A stretch of DNA of 7,418 nucleotides from an uncultured Eubacterium sp. (GTDB lineage: Bacteria > Bacillota > Clostridia > Lachnospirales > Lachnospiraceae). Positions 1-5,666 of this stretch are shown in pieces (position 1 is the first letter of the stretch; each line of letters starts with the position of its first letter). The position numbers and the translations under genes were made by a program. Location of the stretch: contig CABRZK010000117.1 of NCBI GenBank assembly GCA_902475415.1, positions 1 to 7,418 on the forward strand, given 5' to 3'. The notes below the pieces were generated by a model that worked only from the letters and a program-made list of their open reading frames with translations, ran no database searches and was not told where the DNA came from.

Positions 1-207
1 GAACAGTTGACGGCACAGATCGCAGATGCATTGATGGAATATTTAAAGCCGCAGGGAGCAATGGTCATGCTGGAGGCAGAGCATATGTGCATGACGATGC
101 GGGGGGTGAAGAAGCCTGGGAGCAGAACCGTAACATTTGTGACGCGCGGTGTTTTTGATAGGGACGAGAGGCTGCAGAGACAGTTTTTCGAGTTGGTGAG
201 AGGATAA
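1..207 (+). CDS. folE: GTP cyclohydrolase I, C-terminal fragment (5' end outside window)
   Basis: This is the last 68 residues of a protein whose start lies before the window; the frame is open from base 1 to the TAA at 205-207. GTP cyclohydrolase I converts GTP to 7,8-dihydroneopterin triphosphate, the first step of folate synthesis, in the cytoplasm. The fragment carries the family's C-terminal signature: LKPQGAMVMLEAEHMCMTMRGV followed by KKPGSRTVT and a final RGVF segment. The cysteine at residue 30 of the fragment (bases 88-90) matches the third zinc ligand of the E. coli enzyme (C181), and the downstream KPGSRT stretch is typical of the active-site region. Nothing looks degraded. The next folate gene, a likely folP, appears only after the TRAP/oxidoreductase cassette, at 7383. 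The family assignment is secure. Confidence 0.93.
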   Translation, partial: EQLTAQIADALMEYLKPQGAMVMLEAEHMCMTMRGVKKPGSRTVTFVTRGVFDRDERLQRQFFELVRG

Positions 208-280
208 AATAAAACTGAAATAAAGCGCAATGTGTAAGCTTGAAAATGGTAAAAAGAATCAATCATTTATGAGCATGGAT

Positions 281-347
281 AGCTGCAACATTTGGAATCA
301 GATTTCAAAGAAAATGAAATTAAATTCCAAATGTTGTAGCTTTTTTT
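281..347 (+). terminator. Rho-independent terminator after folE
   Basis: The arms 281-298 and 324-341 are complementary over 18 positions with a single G-U wobble, and a run of seven T follows (341-347). The 25-base loop contains a second small stem (302-306 with 316-320), giving a two-storey hairpin. It lies 73 bases after the folE stop and upstream of the dctP promoter, so it most likely ends the folE transcript. An attenuator role for dctP is less likely because the better promoter lies downstream of it. Confidence 0.85.
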
Positions 348-395
348 GTGCAAAAATCACAAAAATCGCAGGAAAAGATGTGATAACTTATACAA

Positions 396-424
396 TTGTA
401 ATGCGATCAAATGAGATATATAAT
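396..424 (+). promoter_or_regulatory. Predicted sigma-A promoter of the TRAP operon
   Basis: TTGTAA (396-401) and TATAAT (419-424) are separated by exactly 17 bases. The -10 box is perfect and the -35 box matches 4 of 6. Transcription would start near 431, giving a leader of about 60 bases before dctP that includes the operator candidate at 449-465. A weaker alternative is TTGAAC (441-446) with TAAAAT (464-469), also 17 bases apart, but it would leave almost no leader before the ribosome binding site. Confidence 0.6.
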
Positions 425-448
425 AACAATATAAAAATATTTGAACAC

Positions 449-465
449 ATGTTATATATTTCATA
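449..465. promoter_or_regulatory. Candidate regulator operator, copy 1 (upstream of dctP)
   Basis: The 17 bases ATGTTATATATTTCATA are the exact reverse complement of 4168-4184 in front of the oxidoreductase operon. The first 16 bases form an imperfect dyad: the outer ATG/CAT and the central ATATAT are symmetric, and two A/T pairs on each side are not. This copy lies between the predicted transcription start and the dctP ribosome binding site, a position suited to repression. The GntR protein at 3369-4055 is the obvious candidate binder. That assignment is inference, and AT-richness raises the risk of coincidence. Confidence 0.55.
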
Positions 466-491
466 AAATAAAAATGAAAGGCGGAATACAT

Positions 492-1520
492 ATGAAAGCA
501 AAGACACTTATCGTTATGGCTACATGTATGGCAATTGGTCTGTGTGCTTCGGGATGTCAGAATAGCATGACGCAGACCGCAGTGGCACAGGAAGATGTTG
601 TGCATATACAAATAGCTTATGAAAACAACCCGGGCGAGCCACTTGATCTTGCCTGTCAGAGATGGAAGGAGCTGTTGGAAGAACAGAGCGGCGGAGAAAT
701 TCAGGTGGAATTATATCCGTCCAGCCAGCTCGGATCGAAATCCGATATTATTAATCAGGAAATCGCAGGAGATTCTGTCATAACATTGGCGAACGGAGCC
801 TTTTATGCGGATCTGGGAGTCAGTGATTTCAGTGTAACATTTGCACCTTACCTTTTCCGGTCATGGGAAGATATAGAAAAACTCGCAGAGAGTGACTGGT
901 GGGCAGAACAGGAGGAAAAATTGCGGGAGACGACAGGACTTGTGATCGTAGGAAGCAACTGGCATTATGGAGTGAGAAATACCATCACAAAAGAACCTGT
1001 GCAAAGCCCGGAGGATATGAAGGGATTGAAGATCAGAGTGCCGGGAAATCAATTGCAGGTTGACAGTATGGGAGCACTCGGAGCGGCTGGAACACCGATG
1101 AGTCTTGGGGATGTCTATACCGCACTACAGCAGGGAACCATTGATGGGCTGGAGAATCCAATCGCAGTAATTGAAAATGGAAAATATCAGGAAGTTGCAA
1201 AGTACCTTTGTGAAGATGCACACATTTATGATCTTACGACGTGGTGCTGTGGAGATGAATTCTTTTCCTCCCTGACGGAAGAACAGCAGGAGCTCCTGAT
1301 GAAGACATGCGAGGAAGCCGGAGTGTATAATAATGAGATTCTGGATTCAGAGACCAGCAAAGCTTTACAGAAGCTTGAAGAAGCCGGGGTTACCGTTTAT
1401 ACGGTGGACAACCCAGATGAGTGGCTGGCAGCATCGCAGTCATTTTATGATGCGGCGGAAGAAAAATATGGATGGTCTGATGGCCTTGTAGATACCGTTA
1501 AGAATATTATCGGTCAATAG
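492..1520 (+). CDS. dctP: TRAP transporter solute-binding lipoprotein (DctP family)
   Basis: This is a 342-residue extracytoplasmic substrate-binding protein of a TRAP transporter. It captures an organic acid outside the membrane and delivers it to the DctQM permease encoded next. ATG 492 is chosen because AAAGGCGG (477-484) sits about 8 bases upstream; in-frame TTG 441 and ATG 474 lack such a site. The N-terminus has a K-rich start and a hydrophobic core, with CASGC ending at Cys22, a lipoprotein signal whose -4 cysteine departs from the strict pattern. The conserved core is present: WHYGVRN with Arg162, GLKIRVPGN with Arg182, and the DGLENP loop with Asn222. The 20- and 40-residue spacings match Arg127, Arg147 and Asn187 of the sialic-acid-binding protein SiaP, which contact the ligand carboxylate. 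The substrate is therefore probably a carboxylic acid, but its identity cannot be read from sequence. Confidence 0.93.
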   Translation: MKAKTLIVMATCMAIGLCASGCQNSMTQTAVAQEDVVHIQIAYENNPGEPLDLACQRWKELLEEQSGGEIQVELYPSSQLGSKSDIINQEIAGDSVITLANGAFYADLGVSDFSVTFAPYLFRSWEDIEKLAESDWWAEQEEKLRETTGLVIVGSNWHYGVRNTITKEPVQSPEDMKGLKIRVPGNQLQVDSMGALGAAGTPMSLGDVYTALQQGTIDGLENPIAVIENGKYQEVAKYLCEDAHIYDLTTWCCGDEFFSSLTEEQQELLMKTCEEAGVYNNEILDSETSKALQKLEEAGVTVYTVDNPDEWLAASQSFYDAAEEKYGWSDGLVDTVKNIIGQ

Positions 1521-1532
1521 AAGGAGGTTATG

Positions 1533-2018
1533 ATGAAAATGAAATGGATACAAAAACTCAGACAGATTGATATCGGGATTTCTGTGATCGCTTTAGTCCT
1601 GCTGATTGCAGTGACTTTTGCAGGGGTTATTTTCCGGTACGTCTTTTCAAAGCCTTTTTCATGGCAGGAAGAAGTACAGCTGGCGCTGATCATATGGGTT
1701 ATTTTTTTCGGGGCAAGATATGCATTTGAAACCTTTTCACATGTGGCAATTGATATGTTGTATGAACTGTTTCCTGCGAAAGCACAAAAGGTATTAACGG
1801 TTTTGATCGCAGTCGTTGTGACCGTTGTTCTTGGATGCATTGTTGTCTTCAGCATGAAATATATACAGATTATGTTTCATTATCATCTTCATACCAGTAT
1901 TTTGCACTGGCCTTATGGATGGATTTATCTGCCGGTTCCGATCAGCTGTATCTGTATGATCATACAGTTTTGGGAAAATTCAGTGGCAGAACTAAAGACA
2001 AAAAAGGAGGTAAAATAA
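1533..2018 (+). CDS. dctQ: TRAP transporter small permease subunit (DctQ family)
   Basis: This is the small integral membrane subunit of the TRAP transporter, about 161 residues, which supports the large permease DctM. Four hydrophobic segments are visible at roughly residues 13-35, 46-66, 86-108 and 128-147. The family hallmark after the first segment is present: FRYVFSKPFSWQEEVQ, followed by a second helix with W and FG. AAGGAGG at 1521-1527 directly follows the dctP stop. It leaves 5 bases to ATG 1533 but only 2 to the adjacent ATG 1530, so 1533 is preferred; the difference is one methionine. The stop codon directly abuts the dctM start, indicating translational coupling. The length and topology are normal for the family. 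Confidence 0.9.
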   Translation: MKMKWIQKLRQIDIGISVIALVLLIAVTFAGVIFRYVFSKPFSWQEEVQLALIIWVIFFGARYAFETFSHVAIDMLYELFPAKAQKVLTVLIAVVVTVVLGCIVVFSMKYIQIMFHYHLHTSILHWPYGWIYLPVPISCICMIIQFWENSVAELKTKKEVK

Positions 2019-3308
2019 ATGCAGATATATGTGATCCTGATCGCTTGTGCGGTTTTGCTTTTATGTTTATTTTTTAAAGTACCGGTGTTTATCTCAGTGT
2101 TTGCCGGCGCATTGGTTTATTTCCTTTTAGGTGCGTCCTCATCACCGGCAATCTTGGCGCAGCGTATTATTTCCGGAACCCAGAGTATACCGCTTCTTGC
2201 AATCCCGTTTTTTATATGCGCAGGCGTTTTTATGAATTATACAGGTGTGACAAAAAGGATTATGAATTTTTGTAATGCACTGACCAAAAGGATGACAGGT
2301 GGTCTGGGACAGGTCAATGTACTGTTGTCTACCTTGATGGGAGGACTTTCAGGGAGCAATCTGGCTGATGCGGCAATGGAAGCAAAAATGCTTGTTCCGG
2401 AGATGGAAAAAGCAGGATATTCAAAAGAATTTTCATCGGTTCTTACTGCAACCTCAGCGATGATCACTCCGTTAATTCCACCTGGAATCGGTATGATTCT
2501 GTATGGCTCCATTGCAAATGTATCAATTGGAAAATTATTTGTTGCAGGGATTGGCATTGGTATTCTGTTATGTGTATCCCTTATGATCCTTGTGTGGATC
2601 ATCTCGAAAAAGAGAGGATATCAGGTTGCACAGAAGGAACCGAGGCAGAAAGGGGAAGTGGGAAAATCTTTCCGGCAGGCGGTATTACCGCTATGTCTCC
2701 CGATCATTATCATCGGAGGAATCAGGATCGGTGCAGTGACGCCGACGGAAGCAGGAACAGTGGCAATCGTCTATGCGCTGCTTCTCGGAGTTGTTTACCA
2801 TGAGATCACGATCAAAAATATTATTTCAGGACTGAAGGAAAGTGTCGCAACAACAGCCTCCATTATGCTGATCGTCGGTGGAGCATCTGCATTTGCATGG
2901 GTACTCACAAGAGAGAGAATCCCTCAGCAGCTCACAACATTAATTACATCTAGCATTCACAATAAATATCTCTTTTTGTTGATTGTGATCGTGTTCCTGC
3001 TCTTAGTGGGAATGTTCATTGAGGGAAATGCTGCAATGATCGTTTTGGTTCCGTTACTGGCACCGGTTGCAGCCGCCTATGGAATCGATGAAATACATTT
3101 TGCTATGTTATTTATTTTTGTTATGGCAGTCGGCGGTGTCACACCACCAATGGGAACGCTTATATTTGTCACCTGCGGAGTCACGAAGTGTGATATAAAA
3201 GCGTTTATTAAGGAATCCTTACCTTTTTATGTACTTTTACTCATTGTCATGTTTCTGATTGCATTTGTTCCTGTTTTGTCTACCGGTCTGGTAAATTTAG
3301 TGTATTAA
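2019..3308 (+). CDS. dctM: TRAP transporter large permease subunit (DctM family)
   Basis: This 429-residue polytopic membrane protein is the ion-coupled transport channel of the TRAP system. It is hydrophobic throughout with about a dozen membrane segments, and its length matches the family (about 425-430). Typical motifs are visible. GGLSGSNLADAAMEAKMLVPEMEKAGY precedes a long conserved helix hairpin with PLIPPGIGMILYG and LFVAGIGIG in the first half. VTPTEAGTVAIVYALLLG and the GGVTPPMGT segment occupy the second half. ATG 2019 follows the dctQ stop with no gap, and AAAGGAGG (2003-2010) lies 8 bases upstream. No terminator is visible between this gene and the GntR gene 60 bases on, so they may be co-transcribed. 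Function as the permease is secure; the transported solute is unknown. Confidence 0.94.
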   Translation: MQIYVILIACAVLLLCLFFKVPVFISVFAGALVYFLLGASSSPAILAQRIISGTQSIPLLAIPFFICAGVFMNYTGVTKRIMNFCNALTKRMTGGLGQVNVLLSTLMGGLSGSNLADAAMEAKMLVPEMEKAGYSKEFSSVLTATSAMITPLIPPGIGMILYGSIANVSIGKLFVAGIGIGILLCVSLMILVWIISKKRGYQVAQKEPRQKGEVGKSFRQAVLPLCLPIIIIGGIRIGAVTPTEAGTVAIVYALLLGVVYHEITIKNIISGLKESVATTASIMLIVGGASAFAWVLTRERIPQQLTTLITSSIHNKYLFLLIVIVFLLLVGMFIEGNAAMIVLVPLLAPVAAAYGIDEIHFAMLFIFVMAVGGVTPPMGTLIFVTCGVTKCDIKAFIKESLPFYVLLLIVMFLIAFVPVLSTGLVNLVY

Positions 3309-3322
3309 TGGGAAAAACAGTG

Positions 3323-3328
3323 TATAAT
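3323..3328 (+). promoter_or_regulatory. Possible -10 element of an internal promoter for the GntR gene
   Basis: A perfect TATAAT lies in the 60-base gap between dctM and the regulator gene, but no good -35 box is found 16-18 bases upstream. It also sits in the second half of an imperfect direct repeat, AGTGTATTAAT (3299-3309) and AGTGTATAAT (3319-3328). It could give the regulator some independent expression. The call is weak because AT-rich spacers often contain this hexamer. Confidence 0.3.
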
Positions 3329-3368
3329 AGATGCATGCGTGAAAAAACAAATATGGAGGTTTTTTAGT

Positions 3369-4055
3369 ATGAAATCTATTCTGGAGAGGCAGAAACAGGA
3401 ATCGGCAAAAGATTATGTACTCCGTGTGCTGATACATAACATTGTCAATACAGAACTTGTTCCAGGGGAAAGACTTATAGATCAGGAAATATGCGGTCAG
3501 CTTGGCGTGAGCAGGACACCATTCCGGGAAGCGGAATTGGAGCTTGCACAGAAGAAGCTGATTGATATCAGACCGAAAATAGGAACCTATGTGTCTTATA
3601 TCGACTCAGGATTGGTCGAGGAGATCCGGCATTTGAGAAGTGTTCTTGAAGCGGAACTGGCAGTTATGGCATGCGACCTGCTGAGTAAAGATGATATTGA
3701 CAAATTATGGGAAAATATAGCGCTTTGGCAGCTTTATATCAAGCGTGGCGATGAAGAAAAGATTTTCTACTATGATAAGGAATTTCATAAGATGCTCTAT
3801 CAGATGTGTGGAAGGAACTACTGGTGCGAACTGGTGGAAGGGGTAGCCCCGCATTTTGACCGCACAACGATATTAAGCTTCCGGTGCAAGCCAAAAGAAA
3901 AAATTTATAAAGATCATGAAGAATTGGTAGAGGCGATCGAACAGAAGGATAAAGCGAAAGCCAGAGAAATCGCACTGCGCCATATGGAGCGTTATGTAGA
4001 AAATATTGATACGATCAAAGCTGAATTCCCGGATTATTTCCAGAAAATAGAATAG
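3369..4055 (+). CDS. GntR-family transcriptional regulator, FCD (FadR) subfamily
   Basis: This 228-residue cytoplasmic DNA-binding protein is likely the ligand-responsive regulator of the flanking transport and oxidation genes. ATG 3369 is preferred because GGAGG at 3355-3359 is 9 bases upstream; the in-frame GTG 3339 would place that site inside the coding sequence. An N-terminal winged helix-turn-helix spans about residues 10-76, with the family signature PGERLIDQEICGQLGVSRTPFREA and a wing ending IGTYVS. A helical FCD effector domain follows (about 83-212). It retains the metal-binding pattern Asp136, His140, His183 and His205, which in FCD proteins positions a metal ion that contacts carboxylate effectors. 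This fits induction by the transported acid. The inverted 17-base sites at 449-465 and 4168-4184 are its candidate operators, by inference. Confidence 0.92.
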   Translation: MKSILERQKQESAKDYVLRVLIHNIVNTELVPGERLIDQEICGQLGVSRTPFREAELELAQKKLIDIRPKIGTYVSYIDSGLVEEIRHLRSVLEAELAVMACDLLSKDDIDKLWENIALWQLYIKRGDEEKIFYYDKEFHKMLYQMCGRNYWCELVEGVAPHFDRTTILSFRCKPKEKIYKDHEELVEAIEQKDKAKAREIALRHMERYVENIDTIKAEFPDYFQKIE

Positions 4056-4066
4056 AAACGGCAGGA

Positions 4067-4120
4067 AACTGATCTCTGAACATCAGGTGAAAAAAACGAT
4101 GTTCAGAGGTCAGTTTTTTT
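4067..4120 (+). terminator. Rho-independent terminator after the GntR gene
   Basis: The arms 4067-4084 and 4098-4115 pair over 18 positions with one G-U wobble. They enclose a 13-base A-rich loop and are followed by seven T (4114-4120). The hairpin begins 11 bases after the regulator stop codon and separates the TRAP-regulator unit from the oxidoreductase operon, which has its own promoter immediately downstream. Confidence 0.93.
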
Positions 4121-4132
4121 ATGTAAAACTAA

Positions 4133-4161
4133 TTGACAAACGAACAACTATGATATATATT
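4133..4161 (+). promoter_or_regulatory. Predicted sigma-A promoter of the oxidoreductase operon
   Basis: A perfect -35 box TTGACA (4133-4138) is followed 17 bases later by TATATT (4156-4161), which matches 5 of 6 positions of the -10 consensus. The start point would fall near 4168, exactly where the second operator copy begins, so a protein bound there would block initiation. Confidence 0.75.
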
Positions 4162-4167
4162 AAATTA

Positions 4168-4184
4168 TATGAAATATATAACAT
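4168..4184. promoter_or_regulatory. Candidate regulator operator, copy 2 (upstream of the oxidoreductase operon)
   Basis: TATGAAATATATAACAT is the exact reverse complement of 449-465. The inner 16 bases (4169-4184) form the imperfect dyad ATG-N10-CAT with a symmetric ATATAT centre. The site overlaps the predicted transcription start and ends 28 bases before the start codon; the dctP copy ends 26 bases before its own start. A direct repeat of the AAATATATAA portion recurs at 4191-4200. The binding protein is inferred to be the GntR regulator encoded just upstream. Confidence 0.55.
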
Positions 4185-4212
4185 AATATAAAATATATAA
4201 AGGAGAAAATAA

Positions 4213-4575
4213 ATGAAAGGTGAATATGATGTTGCGGTAATAGGTGCTGGTGTGGTCGGAAGTGCGATCGCAAGGGAATTGTCCAGATACAAATTGAAAA
4301 TAGGGGTATTTGAAAAAAATCTGGATGTCTGTAATGAGACAAGCGGCAGAAACTCGGCAGTAGTCCACGGAGGATTTGCTTATGATGCGGATACATTGAA
4401 AGCAAGGTTCTGTGTCGCAGGAAACCGAATGATGGGTGATCTGTCCGAGGAACTGGATTTCCCGTTTAAACGGTGTGGAAAAGTTCTGGTAGGAAATACA
4501 GAAGAAGATATGGAACAGTTAAAACGCACTCTGAAACAGGGGGACGTGAATGGTGCAACAGGTTTGGAGCGATGA
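4213..4575 (+). CDS. GlpA/LhgO-like FAD oxidoreductase, N-terminal piece of a frameshifted gene
   Basis: These 120 residues are the FAD-binding start of a DAO-fold oxidoreductase related to anaerobic glycerol-3-phosphate dehydrogenase (GlpA) and L-2-hydroxyglutarate oxidase (LhgO). The dinucleotide motif GAGVVG occupies residues 11-16 and Glu34 ends the second strand, as expected for FAD ribose binding. The family motif TSGRNSAVVHGGF then leads into LKARFCVAGN. ATG 4213 has GGAG (4202-4205) 7 bases upstream. The frame stops at TGA 4573-4575 in the middle of a conserved region (NGATGLER), and the homology continues in the +1 frame from about GAT 4571. Together the pieces span about 484 codons, the normal length for the clostridial family. 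The gene is therefore either disrupted by a small indel or affected by a sequencing error. The N-terminal piece alone lacks the substrate and Fe-S domains. Confidence 0.85.
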   Translation: MKGEYDVAVIGAGVVGSAIARELSRYKLKIGVFEKNLDVCNETSGRNSAVVHGGFAYDADTLKARFCVAGNRMMGDLSEELDFPFKRCGKVLVGNTEEDMEQLKRTLKQGDVNGATGLER

Positions 4576-5665
4576 GAAAAAACTTCATGAACTCGTCCCT
4601 GCGGTTGTAGGAAAATTTGCAATGTGGTCAAAAAACAGTGGTATCATGGACCCGTTTTTATTTACGATCGGTCTGGCAGAAAATGCAGCGGAAAACGGTG
4701 CGAAGTTCCTGTTTGGACATGAGATACTTGGAATTGAGCGGGTAGATGATGATTATCTGCTGCGGACCGGAAAAGGGGAATATAAAGCACACTGGGTAAT
4801 CAACGCAGCAGGACTTGGCTGCAAAACAATCTCAGACATGCTTGGGATCACAGGATACCATGTGATCGGTTCCAAAGGAAATTACATTATTTTAGATAAG
4901 CGTCTTGGCAGTCTTCTGCCAATGCCGGTGTATCCGGTGCCAAGCAATACCTATATGGGCATCCATGTGACACCTACCGTGGATGGCAATGTCACCGTCG
5001 GCCCGGATGCGGAAAACGTAACAGATTTTTCTTATTATGGTGTCCCACAGAAAAATATGGAGGAGCTCGCAAAGAGTGCATCGAATTTATGGCCGCATAT
5101 CAATAAGGCAGATCAGATTCGTAATTTCTCAGGAATTTTGCCGAAGTGGGTAGATGAAAATGGTGTCATCCAGGATTTCAAGATAGAGATAAAAGAAGAC
5201 ATTGCACCGCATGCAGTGAATCTGGTCGGAATCGAATCACCGGGGCTTACAGCGGCAGTTCCGATTGCACAGTATGTGGTGGAACTTATGAAAGAACATG
5301 AAAGGCTGGTGAAAAACGATCAGTTTATTCCGGAACACAAGTCGATCCGAAGATTTGCAACGGCATCGTTTGAAGAAAAAAATGCACTGATCCGGGAAAA
5401 TAAGGAGTACGGCGAGATTATTTGCAGCTGTGAACAGGTGACAAAAGCTGAGATACGTGCCGCAATCAGAAATCCATTAGGGGTTGCGACAATGACAGGC
5501 GTGAAATACCGTACACGTGCAATGATGGGAACCTGTCAGGGTGGCTTCTGTCAGATGAAAATTGAGCAGCTGATCGAGGAAGAGTTGGGAATACCTGCAA
5601 AAGATGTGAGATATAGCAGACCGGATTCGTGGGTATTGACTGGTAATATGCGGGAGGAAAAGTAA
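4550..5665 (+). CDS. GlpA/LhgO-like FAD oxidoreductase with BFD [2Fe-2S] domain, C-terminal piece of a frameshifted gene
   Basis: This frame carries the remainder of the oxidoreductase begun at 4213. True homology starts near Asp8 (GAT 4571, DEKKLHELVP). The first seven residues overlap the other frame and look non-native, although ATG 4550 has an AGGGGGA-like site just upstream. The DAO fold continues with SGIMDPF, VINAAGLG (the second part of FAD binding), YPVPSNTYMGIHVTPTVDGN and NLVGIESPGLTAA near residue 230. A Fer2_BFD domain follows, with cysteine ligands C292-x-C294 and C329-x4-C334, typical of a [2Fe-2S] cluster that takes electrons from the flavin. Its TAA is one base before the next gene, which has GGAGG inside this gene's 3' end. 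The likely role is oxidation of glycerol-3-phosphate or a 2-hydroxy acid; the TRAP neighbour favours a hydroxy acid, by inference. Confidence 0.87.
   Translation: MVQQVWSDEKKLHELVPAVVGKFAMWSKNSGIMDPFLFTIGLAENAAENGAKFLFGHEILGIERVDDDYLLRTGKGEYKAHWVINAAGLGCKTISDMLGITGYHVIGSKGNYIILDKRLGSLLPMPVYPVPSNTYMGIHVTPTVDGNVTVGPDAENVTDFSYYGVPQKNMEELAKSASNLWPHINKADQIRNFSGILPKWVDENGVIQDFKIEIKEDIAPHAVNLVGIESPGLTAAVPIAQYVVELMKEHERLVKNDQFIPEHKSIRRFATASFEEKNALIRENKEYGEIICSCEQVTKAEIRAAIRNPLGVATMTGVKYRTRAMMGTCQGGFCQMKIEQLIEEELGIPAKDVRYSRPDSWVLTGNMREEK
4561..4580 (+). other. Frameshift junction in the GlpA/LhgO-like gene
   Basis: The upstream frame reads Gly-Leu-Glu-Arg-stop and the downstream frame reads Asp-Glu-Lys-Lys-Leu-His. 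Restoring the family pattern NG-x-x-GLE-x-x-DE needs a net change equal to two or five missing bases, or one extra base, around GAGCGATGAG (4567-4576). There is no homopolymer at the exact join, although AAAAAA follows at 4577-4582. The site does not resemble the CUU-UGA programmed +1 shift of release factor 2, because a P-site CGA would re-pair poorly. Confidence 0.75.
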
Positions 5666-5666
5666 G

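Noticed and set aside
230..466. Open frame of 78 codons in the folE-dctP spacer
   Set aside because: It runs through the terminator, promoter and operator, has no ribosome binding site, and has a composition that follows the AT-rich spacer rather than a gene.
441..491. Longer dctP start at TTG 441 or ATG 474
   Set aside because: Neither has a ribosome binding site, 441 would place the operator candidate inside the coding region, and the signal peptide begins naturally at ATG 492.
2237..2602. Minus-strand open frame of 121 codons opposite dctM
   Set aside because: It is a shadow of the strongly conserved dctM reading frame and has no recognisable domain or ribosome binding site.
3339..3368. 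Longer GntR start at GTG 3339
   Set aside because: The extension would encode the GGAGG site that serves ATG 3369, and the added residues do not resemble the start of a GntR protein.
4567..4576. Programmed +1 frameshift like that of prfB
   Set aside because: The slip codon is CGA rather than CUU, re-pairing after a +1 slip would be poor, and the purine-rich stretch is directly adjacent rather than spaced by three bases.
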